Below, in pieces: positions 1 through 10,400 of a stretch of 64,000 nt of DNA. Source of the DNA: Solenopsis invicta (Eukaryota; Arthropoda; Insecta; Hymenoptera; Formicidae); assembly GCF_016802725.1 (NCBI RefSeq), contig NC_052665.1, positions 16,498,501 to 16,562,500 on the forward strand, read 5' to 3'. Numbering within the stretch: position 1 is the first letter of the stretch; each line of letters starts with the position of its first letter. Position numbers and translations under genes: made by a program. Below the pieces are notes generated by a model. The model was not told the origin of the DNA. It saw only the letters and a program-made list of their open reading frames with translations, and did not search any database.

Positions 1-680
1 ATCATTTTTTAGAGAATTTTGAAAGCGTAACATTTGCAATCGCGTAATGCTGCGAAAATAAAAAGAATACATCATTTTGGTTGTTTTCGATCGATGTGAA
101 AAGTTTTGTGTATTTTTTTATGGTGAAATTACACGCTACTTAATTATTTTTTCGCCAATTTGCGCGAGAAAGCACAATGGCGAAGCCGGAAGAAACTTCC
201 TTCCACGAGGTCATTACATAGGCGTTTCCAACGCTCAGTGTGCGATTCTTTACGGTATTCTATCGTCGATCTCGCTCGTCAAGAAAATCCGGGTTCGCCA
301 TAAAAGCGTGAATTTCTTCCTACAGTATTTCGAGCGGTTCGGGAAGTGCACGTTATAATAAAATCGAATACAGACCAGAAAAAGGGATAGTTTCTCGCGA
401 CGTTAAATTTCCGCTCGTTAACGATCTCTTTCTCTCTATGCTTCCGTTGTTTTATCTCCGATCGATCCAGCGGAGTTGCCGAGAGCGCATAATTTCAAGT
501 TTACGTTTACGTAAGCCTGGTTACACGCGACGCGCGATACGGTTTATATTATCTTACAGTTATAGCATTTGTAGCTTAGCGTACTTCGTAACATTCTTAT
601 TACTTTTATTATTTTTTAATACCTTGACCGCTCGACTGATGGCTGCAATAATGCGTTCCGTTGTCGCTCATGAACAGCAG

Positions 681-740
681 CGTGAATCAATTCCGTTAGA
701 TCTCACGCAGCATGAATCAATTCCGTTAGATCTCTCGCAC
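681..740. repeat. two-copy 30-bp tandem duplication
   Basis: A 30-base unit occurs twice head to tail (681-710 and 711-740), with a few mismatches at the unit ends. The shared core is a tGAATCAATTCCGTTAGATCT stretch. In the forward open frame this gives a ten-residue peptide repeat, but nothing else suggests that the frame is coding. Confidence 0.85.
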
Positions 741-1115
741 TGTCGTAATAATTCTATTATCGCGCGTTAACTGTACGTTGACGGACCAGTTACTTTGGAC
801 ACTATATACTTGCGCTACTAAACTTTACTGCACTGTGCTCACAATGCAATGGAAAATAATTAAGCAGAGATCTCAGCTTTTGTTAAAATACACAGGCGCA
901 ACTTCCTCATCATCCACTTTGCCTCTTGGCTCATTTTATCATGGCTCTCTGATCTCCCGCGAGATAATAAACTTGCCGTGTCTAATATATCTGCCATCGC
1001 GATAGAAATCACGTGGCTGATGCGTGGAAAATGAACGGGTTCCCTGGCGGAATCTCGACCGGACGGCGGCGAGTCACACTTCGTCCTGGAGACAAATTAT
1101 TCCGCCGTTTTGCGG

Positions 1116-1145
1116 TCCGTTGTCGTTCTATCCGTTGTCGTTCTA
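1116..1145. repeat. two-copy 15-bp tandem duplication
   Basis: The 15-base unit TCCGTTGTCGTTCTA is present twice without mismatch. It is a small local duplication in a GC-rich stretch with no further meaning visible. Confidence 0.85.
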
Positions 1146-2317
1146 ACCGTCGCGCATTACGTAATCGCGTCAGGTGGAGGAGGCTTCGCTTATGCCATTA
1201 GCTACACGAGTCGACCGGCGCGAACCGGACTCCCGGCAGGCAGACTCGATTAACTCTCCGCTTGGGGAGAGATCAATCGCGGCCTCGAACTTGACACGCG
1301 GCGTGATTCGCCCCGCGAGTAACCAGTGTCTCTGATTTCTCGATATCTCTACCGTTTCGCACGAGGAGAAAAATATCGATTCGGATTTCTCGAAGGAACA
1401 TTCCAAGGCTGCCAAGTTTTACGCGTTTCCACTTACGAATTCTTTAATCAGTTTCTTATCGACTTTAATCTTAACTTTACTACGCCTTTTTTTTTTAAAT
1501 ATTGTACTTTACTATTTTCGTTACCCTGCGAATTTTTGGTATTAAGATTTATTCTGGATTTTTATTATTTAACTGCGTATCTTTGGTATATGAGATTTAT
1601 TCATGAGTATCACGTTAATATTCGTGTTTAATTATTGGATCTAACATTGCAAATTAATAAAAATGTGTTGTGAATAATGATATTCGCCACGTTCTGCTGA
1701 TAAACATCCTGTTCAAAATTCATTAAAGTCTATTAACATTAGTAGAAAGTCTAACAATATTGGAATAACTTGTATAATCTGGAGGAAGTTAGCTAGCATC
1801 CCGAGTTTAATACGCGATGTAATCTCCAACTCGTGGACTAATTACTTTATATCCTTAACCAAATGCATTTTATTCCATATTAGTTCAAGCGAGTTGATTA
1901 TTATATTGTTTTATTGATATCGTTATTATCTTTTAGTATATACTCTCGGCAAAAATTAGTCAAAATAAATATCTATCTTCCGTTCTCGCATAAAGAATTC
2001 AGGAAATGACATCGCCGGAGTGTACGAATGAAATTTATGGCAATTACATAAAAGATGTTTGTATCTGTGATCAGTTAAAGCGAGCACGCAAATGTGCACA
2101 TGTCATTACCGTAAGTAACGTTGAGTCCTGCTCACGCGAAAATATGAGTGACTCTGTGATTCATCATCATTAAAATGCACCATATGGTATATTTTACGTA
2201 AGGATTATGACGGTCATGCTATGTTTCCTGGTGAATTGATCTCACGGATGACTATCGTGTTTGATATATTATAAATGTCAATCTGATGGTGATCAAAATT
2301 TTATCAGGATGATACGT

Positions 2318-3246
2318 GATTTATATAGAAATCGCGTATTATAAAAATAAAAATAAAAAGTGATAAGTATCACAATTCTGATTGATGATAAATACATTTT
2401 GTTGATTATATTTTTGAAATTGAAACAATACATCATCGCAAAATTTTTTAATTAAATAAAAAAATCGGAATTTTTCTTGAATTAAAATCAGTATTTTAAG
2501 ATTAATATTTATATATTTAAAGCTGTATAAAAAGTCTATAGAAAATATAAAAATATTTTAATTCACCTATATAAAATCGTATTGAAGCAGTAAATGTGCC
2601 GTACTGTAGCAATTGACCGAAGTAATTTATATAAAAATCGCTTATTATAAAAATAAAAAGTAATAAGTATCACAATTCTGATTGATGATAAACACATTTT
2701 ATTGATTATATTTTCGAAGTTGAAACAATACATCATCGAAATATTTTTAGATTAAATTAAAAAAATATCAGAATTTTTCTTGAATTAAAACCAGTATTTT
2801 AAGATTAATATTTATTTATATATTTAAAGAAGTGTGTAAAGTCTATAGAAAAGATACAAATATTTTAATTTACCTATATAAAATCGTATCGAAGCAGTAA
2901 ATGTGCCGTACTGTAGCAATTGATCGAAGTAATTTATATAAAAATCGCGTATTATAAAAATAAAAATAAAAAGTGATAAGTATCTCAATTCTGATTGATG
3001 ATAAATACATTTTGTGGACTATATTATATTTTCGAAGTTGAAACAGTACATCGCAAAACTTCAGACTAAATTTTAAAAAGTCGCAATTTTTCATAAATTA
3101 AAACCAGTAAATTAAGATTAATATTTATTTAAATATTTAAAGATATATATATAGTCTATAAAAAAATGTAAAAATATTTTAATTTACCTATATAAAATCG
3201 TATCGAAGCAATAATTCTGCAGTGCCGTAGCAATTGACTGAAGTGA
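2318..3246. repeat. tandem array of three 306-bp units
   Basis: Three diverged head-to-tail copies are visible. The landmark ATCGC followed by TATTATAAAAATAAAAA begins at 2331, 2637 and 2943, giving a period of exactly 306 bases twice. Each unit carries the landmarks AATTCTGATTGATGATAAA, a TTAAGATTAATATTTAT stretch, TATATAAAATCGTAT and, at its end, a GC-richer block around a CCGTA-CTGTAGCAATTGA motif. The third copy is the most diverged and ends at the border of the CpG-rich block that follows. It resembles a short minisatellite or satellite remnant. No protein is encoded. Confidence 0.9.
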
Positions 3247-3289
3247 GGCGACGATTCGCGGAATCGAAGTGAACTTATAAACACAATAT

Positions 3290-4305
3290 CCAAGAAGTAT
3301 CATTATGTCGTGCCGGCTGCCGGCGCCGCGGCAGAGATGAGTCTAGATACGTAAGACGCGATTGAAATCAAGCTCTCTAAATTTTCAACAAACATTACGC
3401 GGCCCGTGTAGGAGCATCAATCGTAAGCGGTGTCGCGATCAAAAACAAAACATACGCGAGCACGGAGCACGCACGTATGTGTAAGTGCGTAGCGGCACGT
3501 ATGTACGCGAGCGCTGCCTGTGTGCGCGCGCATCCCCTCCCCACTCCATCGCCACTCGGCCGTTGCGTGTAGTTGCGTGACTTCGTGTATTCAACCGCTT
3601 GGCTATGACCTACGGGCGCGACGCACCGGCCGCGGCATCGCACACCGCGTTTGTTATTCACGTTTACGTGCGAGGCAAGTCAGTTAGAGATCAAATCCTT
3701 CGCCGGGTGATCGCGCTTTCGGTTCACGATTCACTTCGCTACGCCGCGATTCGAGGACGAGCTTGTGACGCAGTAGGCGACTCGGCCGCCCGGCGACTTT
3801 TCTCCCCCTCGTCGTTCCGTCTCGTACGCACGATCTTTCCGATCAGAACGGATGTCGCGTGTGTCCGAGGACTCCGAGGTATCGTGCCGAGTCTCTCGCG
3901 ATCGTCTCGAGGCATTCATCCGTCGCGTATTCGTGTATGATTGAAGGCGTACTAGAATTTTCGATCGGAATCGTTCCGAAAGTTTCTCGAGGTTCGGCGA
4001 GTGATCCGGCGCGACGTGAAGTTGCTCCGCGTGAGACTTCAGCTTACTTCAGATTCTACGACGCCGTGCGACGCAATAGAGACGCCGGGAATGCGTGTCG
4101 CATCGTTTGCTCGTTCGAAATGTACCGTGCGTACGCGATTGTGCCGTCGGGAATGCCGTGTAGGTTGCTGTTCGAGCGTTCATTGCGTCGCACCGATCAA
4201 TCGCGCGAAATGAAGATAATTACTCGGATCCGTACGCTCGATTCGCGCGAGTGAATGCCAATGAATATTGGGGCAGCGACCGACATGATGGCGATGGACC
4301 TTCAG
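3290..4305 (+). promoter_or_regulatory. CpG-rich promoter / 5' leader candidate of gene 1
   Basis: After the AT-rich tandem array the composition switches sharply to GC- and CpG-rich DNA for about one kilobase, with many open but unrecognisable frames on both strands. This is typical of an insect promoter and 5' untranslated exon. A possible donor site (TTCAG then GTGAAC) lies at 4305/4306 and could splice to the first coding exon of gene 1 at 10198. A caveat is that in-frame ATGs at 4261, 4285, 4288 and 4294 would enter exon 10198 in a different frame from the clear protein. Either they form an upstream open frame or this splice is not the real one. This is inferred from composition and position only. 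Confidence 0.35.
3835..3990. repeat. diverged direct repeat, copy 1
   Basis: This segment inside the CpG-rich block matches 4500-4655 in the same orientation. Shared landmarks in order are TTTCCGAT, CCGAGGTAT(C/T)GTG(C/T)CGAG, CGATCGT(C/T)TCGAG(A/G)CATTC, TCGTCGC or CCGTCGC, and TTTTCGATC or TTTTGATCC. The copies differ by many substitutions and one nine-base indel. Confidence 0.7.
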
Positions 4306-4499
4306 GTGAACAATCCTCTCTTATTATTTTTGTACAGTTAATTGCCCGTCCGTTTCGCTCGTGATTATTTGATTTCGTGAAATCTGATGATTTGCATAAG
4401 CAATCTAACCTAATAGGGTGTCGTTGAGTAATGTAGGCTCGGTCGTGCTATGATCTCCCCCTCCCCTTCTCCTCTCGCCTTTCTCTCTCATATGTGCTA

Positions 4500-4655
4500 T
4501 TTTTCCGATTAGAGGTTAATTCGTGCGTATCCGAGGTATTGTGTCGAGCTTGGAACGATCGTTTCGAGACATTCGTTCGTCGCAAGTGATTGAGAAATAT
4601 TTTTGATCCGGATTGACAACGTTCTAGACATTTCTAGAACATTCCGTGACTAGCT
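4500..4655. repeat. diverged direct repeat, copy 2
   Basis: Second copy of the 3835-3990 segment, displaced by about 660 bases and lying beyond the possible donor at 4305. It is more AT-rich than copy 1, as expected if copy 1 is held by exon or promoter function while copy 2 drifts in an intron. Confidence 0.7.
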
Positions 4656-4728
4656 AGGTAAAAAGTGGAAAGTTAATAAACGTTAAAGTTAAGAAACGTT
4701 AATTAATAATTTTTAATTTAACTTAGAA

Positions 4729-5278
4729 GGAAAAATCTCGAACTGAAAAATTCAAAAAAGTTATGAAACTTTGGTAGCACGTAGAGGATATTCTGACATG
4801 TAATAAACGAGTTTTTTTTTTGCTGCTCAAATTTACCCTGAAGAGGTAAAATCTATTCTGTTTAGCCCATTTTTCGTTTGTATTTTATTATTCATTGACA
4901 AAACGAGATAGAAACGAATTTTAGAAAAGAAAATTTATTTCTTTTAATAAAGATTTATTAATGAGGAGACTTATCAATTGTTTAAAAAATATATAAAAAT
5001 ATGTAACAAAAGCATCAATGCTTAAAATAATTTTTTAAACAATCGATAAGTTTGTTAATCGATGAATCTTATCAAAGCAAATTAATTTTTTCTCTATAAT
5101 TTTGATCTTTTTTTTTGTTGGTGAATAATTAAAAAAAAATGAGATCTTCAAAGGTTGATTTTACTTCTTCAAGGTAAATTCGGGCAGTAAAAAAAATTGT
5201 TTATTACATGTCAGGATTATATTCTATGTGCTAACAAAGTTTCATAATTTTTGAAATTTTTTATTTTGGGATCTTTCG
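4729..5278. repeat. 550-bp inverted repeat (fold-back element)
   Basis: The outer arms are long and well matched. Bases 4729-4826, through the landmark GACATGTAATAAAC, are mirrored by 5199-5278 on the other strand (GTTTATTACATGTC, then GCTAACAAAGTTTCATAA). Inner arms also pair (CTTATCAATTGTTTAAAAAA against the AAACAATCGATAAG side). No transposase frame is present, so it looks like a non-autonomous fold-back or MITE. It sits among other AT-rich repeat-like DNA (4660-5700), which may be an older element that it interrupted. Confidence 0.8.
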
Positions 5279-5699
5279 TTGTTAAATAATTTTAAATGAT
5301 GTAATTTTTAACTTTCAGTTATTTTTGAAACACAAACTTAAATTATTTTTTTTTAAATGAAAAACTTATCTATGCAAAAGAAATATAATTATAAATAAAA
5401 AATACTTTTCCACATAAAACAATAATATTTCTTATGTCATATAAACTTAATTTATAAATAAAATATTAAATTTTTGGATCCAAATTGTTTTGAGTAACTT
5501 AATTGTAAAAACTTACGAATTTTATTACTAATTTAATATCAGTAATTTTTTTCAAAATTAACTTTTAATTTAATTTTAAATTTTTAGCTAGTTAAATTTT
5601 TGTTCACGCAACTTTTAACGTAACTAAATTAATTTTATAAGTCAACTTTTTAATTTAATTTAGTTAAAAAAATATATTAACCACAACCCTGTAAATAAT

Positions 5700-8600
5700 G
5701 AATAAAATGTGTTTTTAGCTTTGGCGTTAGCGTTTATTTATTATTCCATTATCTTATTTGTTTCCACGCTATCGAATAAAATGCAAAATGCGAAAATTTA
5801 TATATATTTATGTATATTTATGTATCATATATATTTGAGATTTAATATTATCTATTGTTATTAATAATCTTGGTAAAATCAGGATAGTCTTTATCGCACG
5901 TGTACAGGATACGATAGTAATGATATTAACGTTCCCACGTTCGTAAAATGGCTAATCTACGACTCTCCAAACATCGATTTTGCAATTTTGAACGTAGCAA
6001 GAAGCTGCGGAGCACGGCAGACACCTATTTATAATCAGTCGAGCGCAAATAAGTGGCACTCATTCTTGTTGCTTCAATTGTTATCCCTTCCTCCGTTGCT
6101 ATTCCCCTCCGATCTCGATGACCTGAAACATCCGGATAAATGGGGCAGAGAGCGAAGCGAGTCAAGATTCGCTCGGCTACACGGGTTATCTTGCCGACAT
6201 CTTTGGAATAAGGTCATGTTGATCGCTACACGTCCTCTATGCCATTCCGCTAAACCATTGTGGTGATCATATACGTGCATTGTGTGCAAGATGGAGCCTC
6301 TATAACAAATACGTGAATTGCGTGAATTAGAATCACAATTGATACTCTTACTAGTCCATTTTTATTTAAATGACTTGTGACTTTAGATAACTTCCGTGCA
6401 AGTTTTTTAGCTTGTATAAAATATTAGGAATTGTGGTTTGAATAAAATATTGAAGTTATGAATTATTTAACAATCACGTGGCTAAAATAAGATTAAACGT
6501 TTAATACATTTTCTATTATGCACTAGGAAGGCATGCAAATAGCAAAATGATTTTTCAAGTCTCTTGTAATAAATATTAGAATTTGCGGTTAGATATTTAT
6601 TACTTTCGTGATTCAATTAGAGCTAATTATAGCTTAAATAATTTTCCGCTGAATTAATCTTTTTCAAAGATTACGTAAAGCACTTAATAAATGAATAAAA
6701 TCAAATTTATATAATGATCATAGTAGTCTCCTGATAGCAAAAGGATGTCGCGCAGTTCAGAATAAAAAATAAAATATTTTGATATTTTTATTCTTCAGCG
6801 ATTGTGCGGTAAAAAGTGCAAGTATTACCCATGCAATATATATGTTATGATTGTGATCGAGAGATCCAAAAAACTCCGACGGAAGATGAAACTTGAATTT
6901 TACATGATAACGTGGTGCTCGCCTAGTTCTTGTAAACTTTGATCGACCGAAGAGGAGGAATGTTATCAACGTAAGCCGCGATATTACTTAGAAAGTGGAT
7001 GTAATCGAAATTCACCGAACGCTTACTTTTTGAAAAAATTATTACGCCTCGTTAACAGTTCTTATTAATATTTTTGATCTCAAATTGCTTTTAGAACATG
7101 TAAAATCTATTGAAAATTGAATTTTTTTTTAAATTACGATTTTAGTTGATTCTATGTCGAAGTATCAAAAATGAAATCAGTTTCCTCGACCTTTTGCTAT
7201 CACGACAAATAATAGCACGAAACAGTGTATAAATAAGTTACTTACGTTGTTATGCATGTTACGCTGTTATTGCGTGTTTTAAATTTAGGAATGCAACGGG
7301 CTGTAGGCAGTCAGTGTTTATTTGATATACATGTAACATGCATGTACATGTATATAAAAATATGCGTCGTTTGCATATTTTTATACACGAAGAAAAGAAA
7401 CGATCATTTGCCATTTCATCATCTGTTATCGCATCGAGGTTGCTGGAAAAGAACTCCGGCAAAAACGTCGGAGTGGCCAGTAATTTTCTAGCAGTCGAGG
7501 CGTACGTTGTGCGAACATGAATTCGATTTGTTTGGTATTATACAATTTATCGCAGATTTGATGCCAATGCGCAGCGATTAACGAGCCTGTTTTGCCGTTG
7601 ATTTTGGTCAGTTTTTTTTTTTTTTTTTAAAGAAAAATTCAGTTGTGCGTCATTGAGTTTATCGTCCGATTCATTCGCAGCGGAATCTTTGTAAGTTGAA
7701 AACGAAATGATTCGAACTAATTGGCGTTAACTCCACCTTGGAATTAACGCTAATTACTCTATGATTTCATTCTCATACTCTAAAATTGTAGAAATTAAAA
7801 TGAAAGAAAGACTATTTCGAGAAGAAGTAAACTTGCACAAAGATAAATTAAAATCTGTTTCAAAATCTTGGAATGAAGCTTTCGATCAAAAGGACAGAAA
7901 GAGATAAATATTATCTTTGGAGAGAACTCTCGCTTGCTAATTGAATATAGACATTTTTAAAGGGGTACCCATAAACGAGCGTAAATAGAAAGTGCACGTG
8001 CGAAGAAATACCTATGAGAATGGAAAATTACGTTATGTATCAAACACATTGCATCACAACGCTCTCGTTTGTTGTCGCAGCAGTTTATAAAAAAAAAAAA
8101 AAAATTATACGTTATGCGTACTGTCGACTGCAAGCGATTGGCACAACTTGCGAGGTGCTATTATTATTAAAGACGATTCTCTCGGTGAGAGTGACCAGCT
8201 ATCGCCGATGTGTAGTCCGCGTTTATTATTTAAATTTATTCATCGAAAATACTATTAGGACCATGAGATAACCACACACGCTTTCACGTATATACTGACC
8301 GAATACGTCCGTCGACGTTACGTAATGAAGACAATGTTACACCACGGCCGGACAAAATGTAAATGCCACACGTGTGTCATCGTAATATTTGAAACTAATT
8401 TCCTTCGTTCATCCCACGTGCCTTTAATTAATCTCTCGCGAACTCAGCCGGTTATATTTCCGCTGCAATTTCTCTGGCATATTAGATTTAAATAAAAAAC
8501 AAAATTGTTCCTCGTTTCGGAGCATTTGTTTTGCAAATTTGCTGTTAACTGATGATACATTATGCAATGCGAAAAAGGCAGCTTAATAGATTAAGATAAT

Positions 8601-9620
8601 AAATTATTAACTCCTCGCAGGCAATCAAGATTTTTTGCCTGGTTTAATTATTTTATTGATCTATAGGTTTTCAAAAAATCGAGGAAAGTCCAGAGGTACT
8701 TTTCAACATCTCTGCTACATTATGAAACGGCTATTTAACTCAAATGTTAAAACCTTTATTTAATAAAAATTAGACTTAGCAATGAGATTGCGCTTGTGTA
8801 AAAAAAGATCCAGATTGTCTACCAATAGTTAATATAACAGTCGTGGTACTTGCGGTTTACTAGAAACATATAGAATAGTCATTTCATCGGTCGAGTGGAA
8901 CCTGCGCTATTTGTCAGATCACCAATCCGCAAAGGGTATTCCCGTTAATTACTCCGCCTCTGTGGAAATACGCTATTGAGTCTCGGTTTCCATGTCGAAT
9001 TAGTAGCTGCACGTGATGGTGGCTGATTGATTCAATTATTTCGTCGTGTAAACGCTACAATTTGCTGTGAACGAACCTTCGTGCAATTTTACGCTCTAAT
9101 CGTTCATCATAGTTGAAAAGGTCGGACGTGTCTATGAGGAAGCTATTCTTCCTTATAGAGATTCGAAGTATAAATAAGATGTCTAAGCTTGATCGTCAAG
9201 AGGAGAATGATGCATGAGATGCTCAGAGACCGCGAAATATGAGATCTACTTTTCATGTAAAATTATAGATGTGTATATATACGTACATGTATATGTATGT
9301 GTGTATATATAACTTTACATAGAATTTAAAATATAATATAAAATTAATAAATTATTTATATATTATATGTATATTTTATTTATATATTATTTATATATAA
9401 ACAAATTTAACGTTAAATGTCTTAAGTATTTGTTATGTATTAAATTATAAAATTATCAATTTCATTAATTAATAATTATTAAATGAAACATAATTGCAAA
9501 TATGCTCTTGTCTAAATTTTAATAAATGGAACTGTACTTATTATAAATATATTTTATTAACAGAAATTATTAATTACAGTATTTGCATAAGAGTTTTGTT
9601 ATGAAGAAGCACATACAAGC
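5700..9620. other. noncoding, AT-rich stretch before the tRNA
   Basis: No gene is supported here. The short open frames at 5988-6289 and 7252-7520 overlap on opposite strands and show no family resemblance. A T-rich run near 7610-7629, an A-run near 8089-8103 and a TA-rich tract near 9265-9415 are the only simple-sequence features. If the 4305 donor is used, the stretch lies in intron 1 of gene 1. Confidence 0.5.
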
Positions 9621-9692
9621 GGCTCAGTGGTCTAGGGGTATGATTCTCGCTTTGGGTGCGAGAGGTCCCGGGTTCAAATCCCGGCTGAGCCC
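9621..9692 (+). tRNA. tRNA-Pro (anticodon TGG)
   Basis: A full cloverleaf can be drawn in 72 bases. The acceptor stem GGCTCAG (9621-9627) pairs with CTGAGCC (9685-9691). The anticodon stem CTCGC/GCGAG holds loop TTTGGGT with anticodon TGG at 9653-9655. The variable loop is AGGTC, and the T arm CCGGG-TTCAAAT-CCCGG gives a perfect B box. The A box lies in TGGTCTAGGGGTA. The discriminator base is C, as expected for eukaryotic tRNA-Pro. There is no intron and CCA is not encoded, both normal for insects. The gene is on the same strand as, and probably inside an intron of, gene 1. It decodes CCA and related proline codons. Confidence 0.97.
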
Positions 9693-9693
9693 A

Positions 9694-9702
9694 TTTTTTT
9701 TT
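9694..9702 (+). terminator. RNA polymerase III terminator
   Basis: A run of nine T residues starts one base after the tRNA discriminator base. This is the standard pol III stop signal, and its position supports an active tRNA gene. Confidence 0.9.
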
Positions 9703-10197
9703 ATATTTTTTAGTTAGATCTTTGTAAAGTATATTACAAGAACATAATCCTAGGAAAAACTGAACATGAATTTTTAGAGGAAAATCAATTTTCTTTATTT
9801 AGCATGATCGTACGATTGACGTTTGGTCAATTGAGAGGCTTAATGATTTAAATGACGTTCATACTTTGAATGCGATAGATCTCATGTTTAAATTTTAGTT
9901 AAAAATCTAACTCATTAGTTTTTATCTTTCGTCCTTTTGCTCGATTTGCAAGGTATTATTATCAAAATGTCACGATTACAAATTCGATCTTGTAAATTAT
10001 TTCTCGTAATAAAATTATGTTACTAATATTATTGTTATTAGCTCTTTAATTATTTAGCTATCTAATTATATATTGAAACCCTGTTTAAAATTTTACGATC
10101 TGTCCTATCCCATTTAGTAGGTAATCAATCATCCGCGCAATTTTTACCGGAACGCCTTTATTACAACTGTCATAAATGGTCTCGTTTGTTGTTACAG

Positions 10198-10400
10198 GAC
10201 CGGCAGCATGGCAGCCGAAGAGGGAATGCTGGGTGGTGGCCTGGGCGCGAAATTGAAATGCCCGACCCCCATATCGCGGTTAAGGGTGGAGAAGATCGAA
10301 GGCGGCCTGATGGTGGCCGGCGTGGTAATAGCGGCGAATTGCCAGATCGCCCTACCCGCATTTGGCACTCTCTTCATGCTCGTCGGCGCCGTACTCACTG
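10198..10400 (+). CDS. gene 1 coding exon 1
   Basis: The acceptor TTGTTACAG precedes 10198 and the donor GTTTGT follows 10400. Translation starts at 10208 after ten leader bases and gives 64 codons plus one base. It encodes the N-terminus with a Gly-rich start and the first hydrophobic segment. Two other forward frames are also open here because of GC richness, but only this frame gives a membrane segment and joins in phase to the next exon. Confidence 0.8.

Larger units (their letters stand above)
1..2317. other. gene-poor left flank
   Basis: I see no gene here that I can support. Short open frames around 438-770 and 1013-1415 lie in moderately GC-rich DNA, show no recognisable protein family and overlap on both strands, so they look like chance frames. 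The stretch holds two small tandem duplications listed separately. From about 1420 to 2317 the DNA becomes AT-rich and featureless. Confidence 0.6.

Noticed and set aside
3599..4254. Forward frames of 113 and 131 codons
   Set aside because: They lie in the CpG-rich block where several frames on both strands are open. There is no domain and an Arg/Ser-rich composition typical of chance reading of GC-rich DNA.
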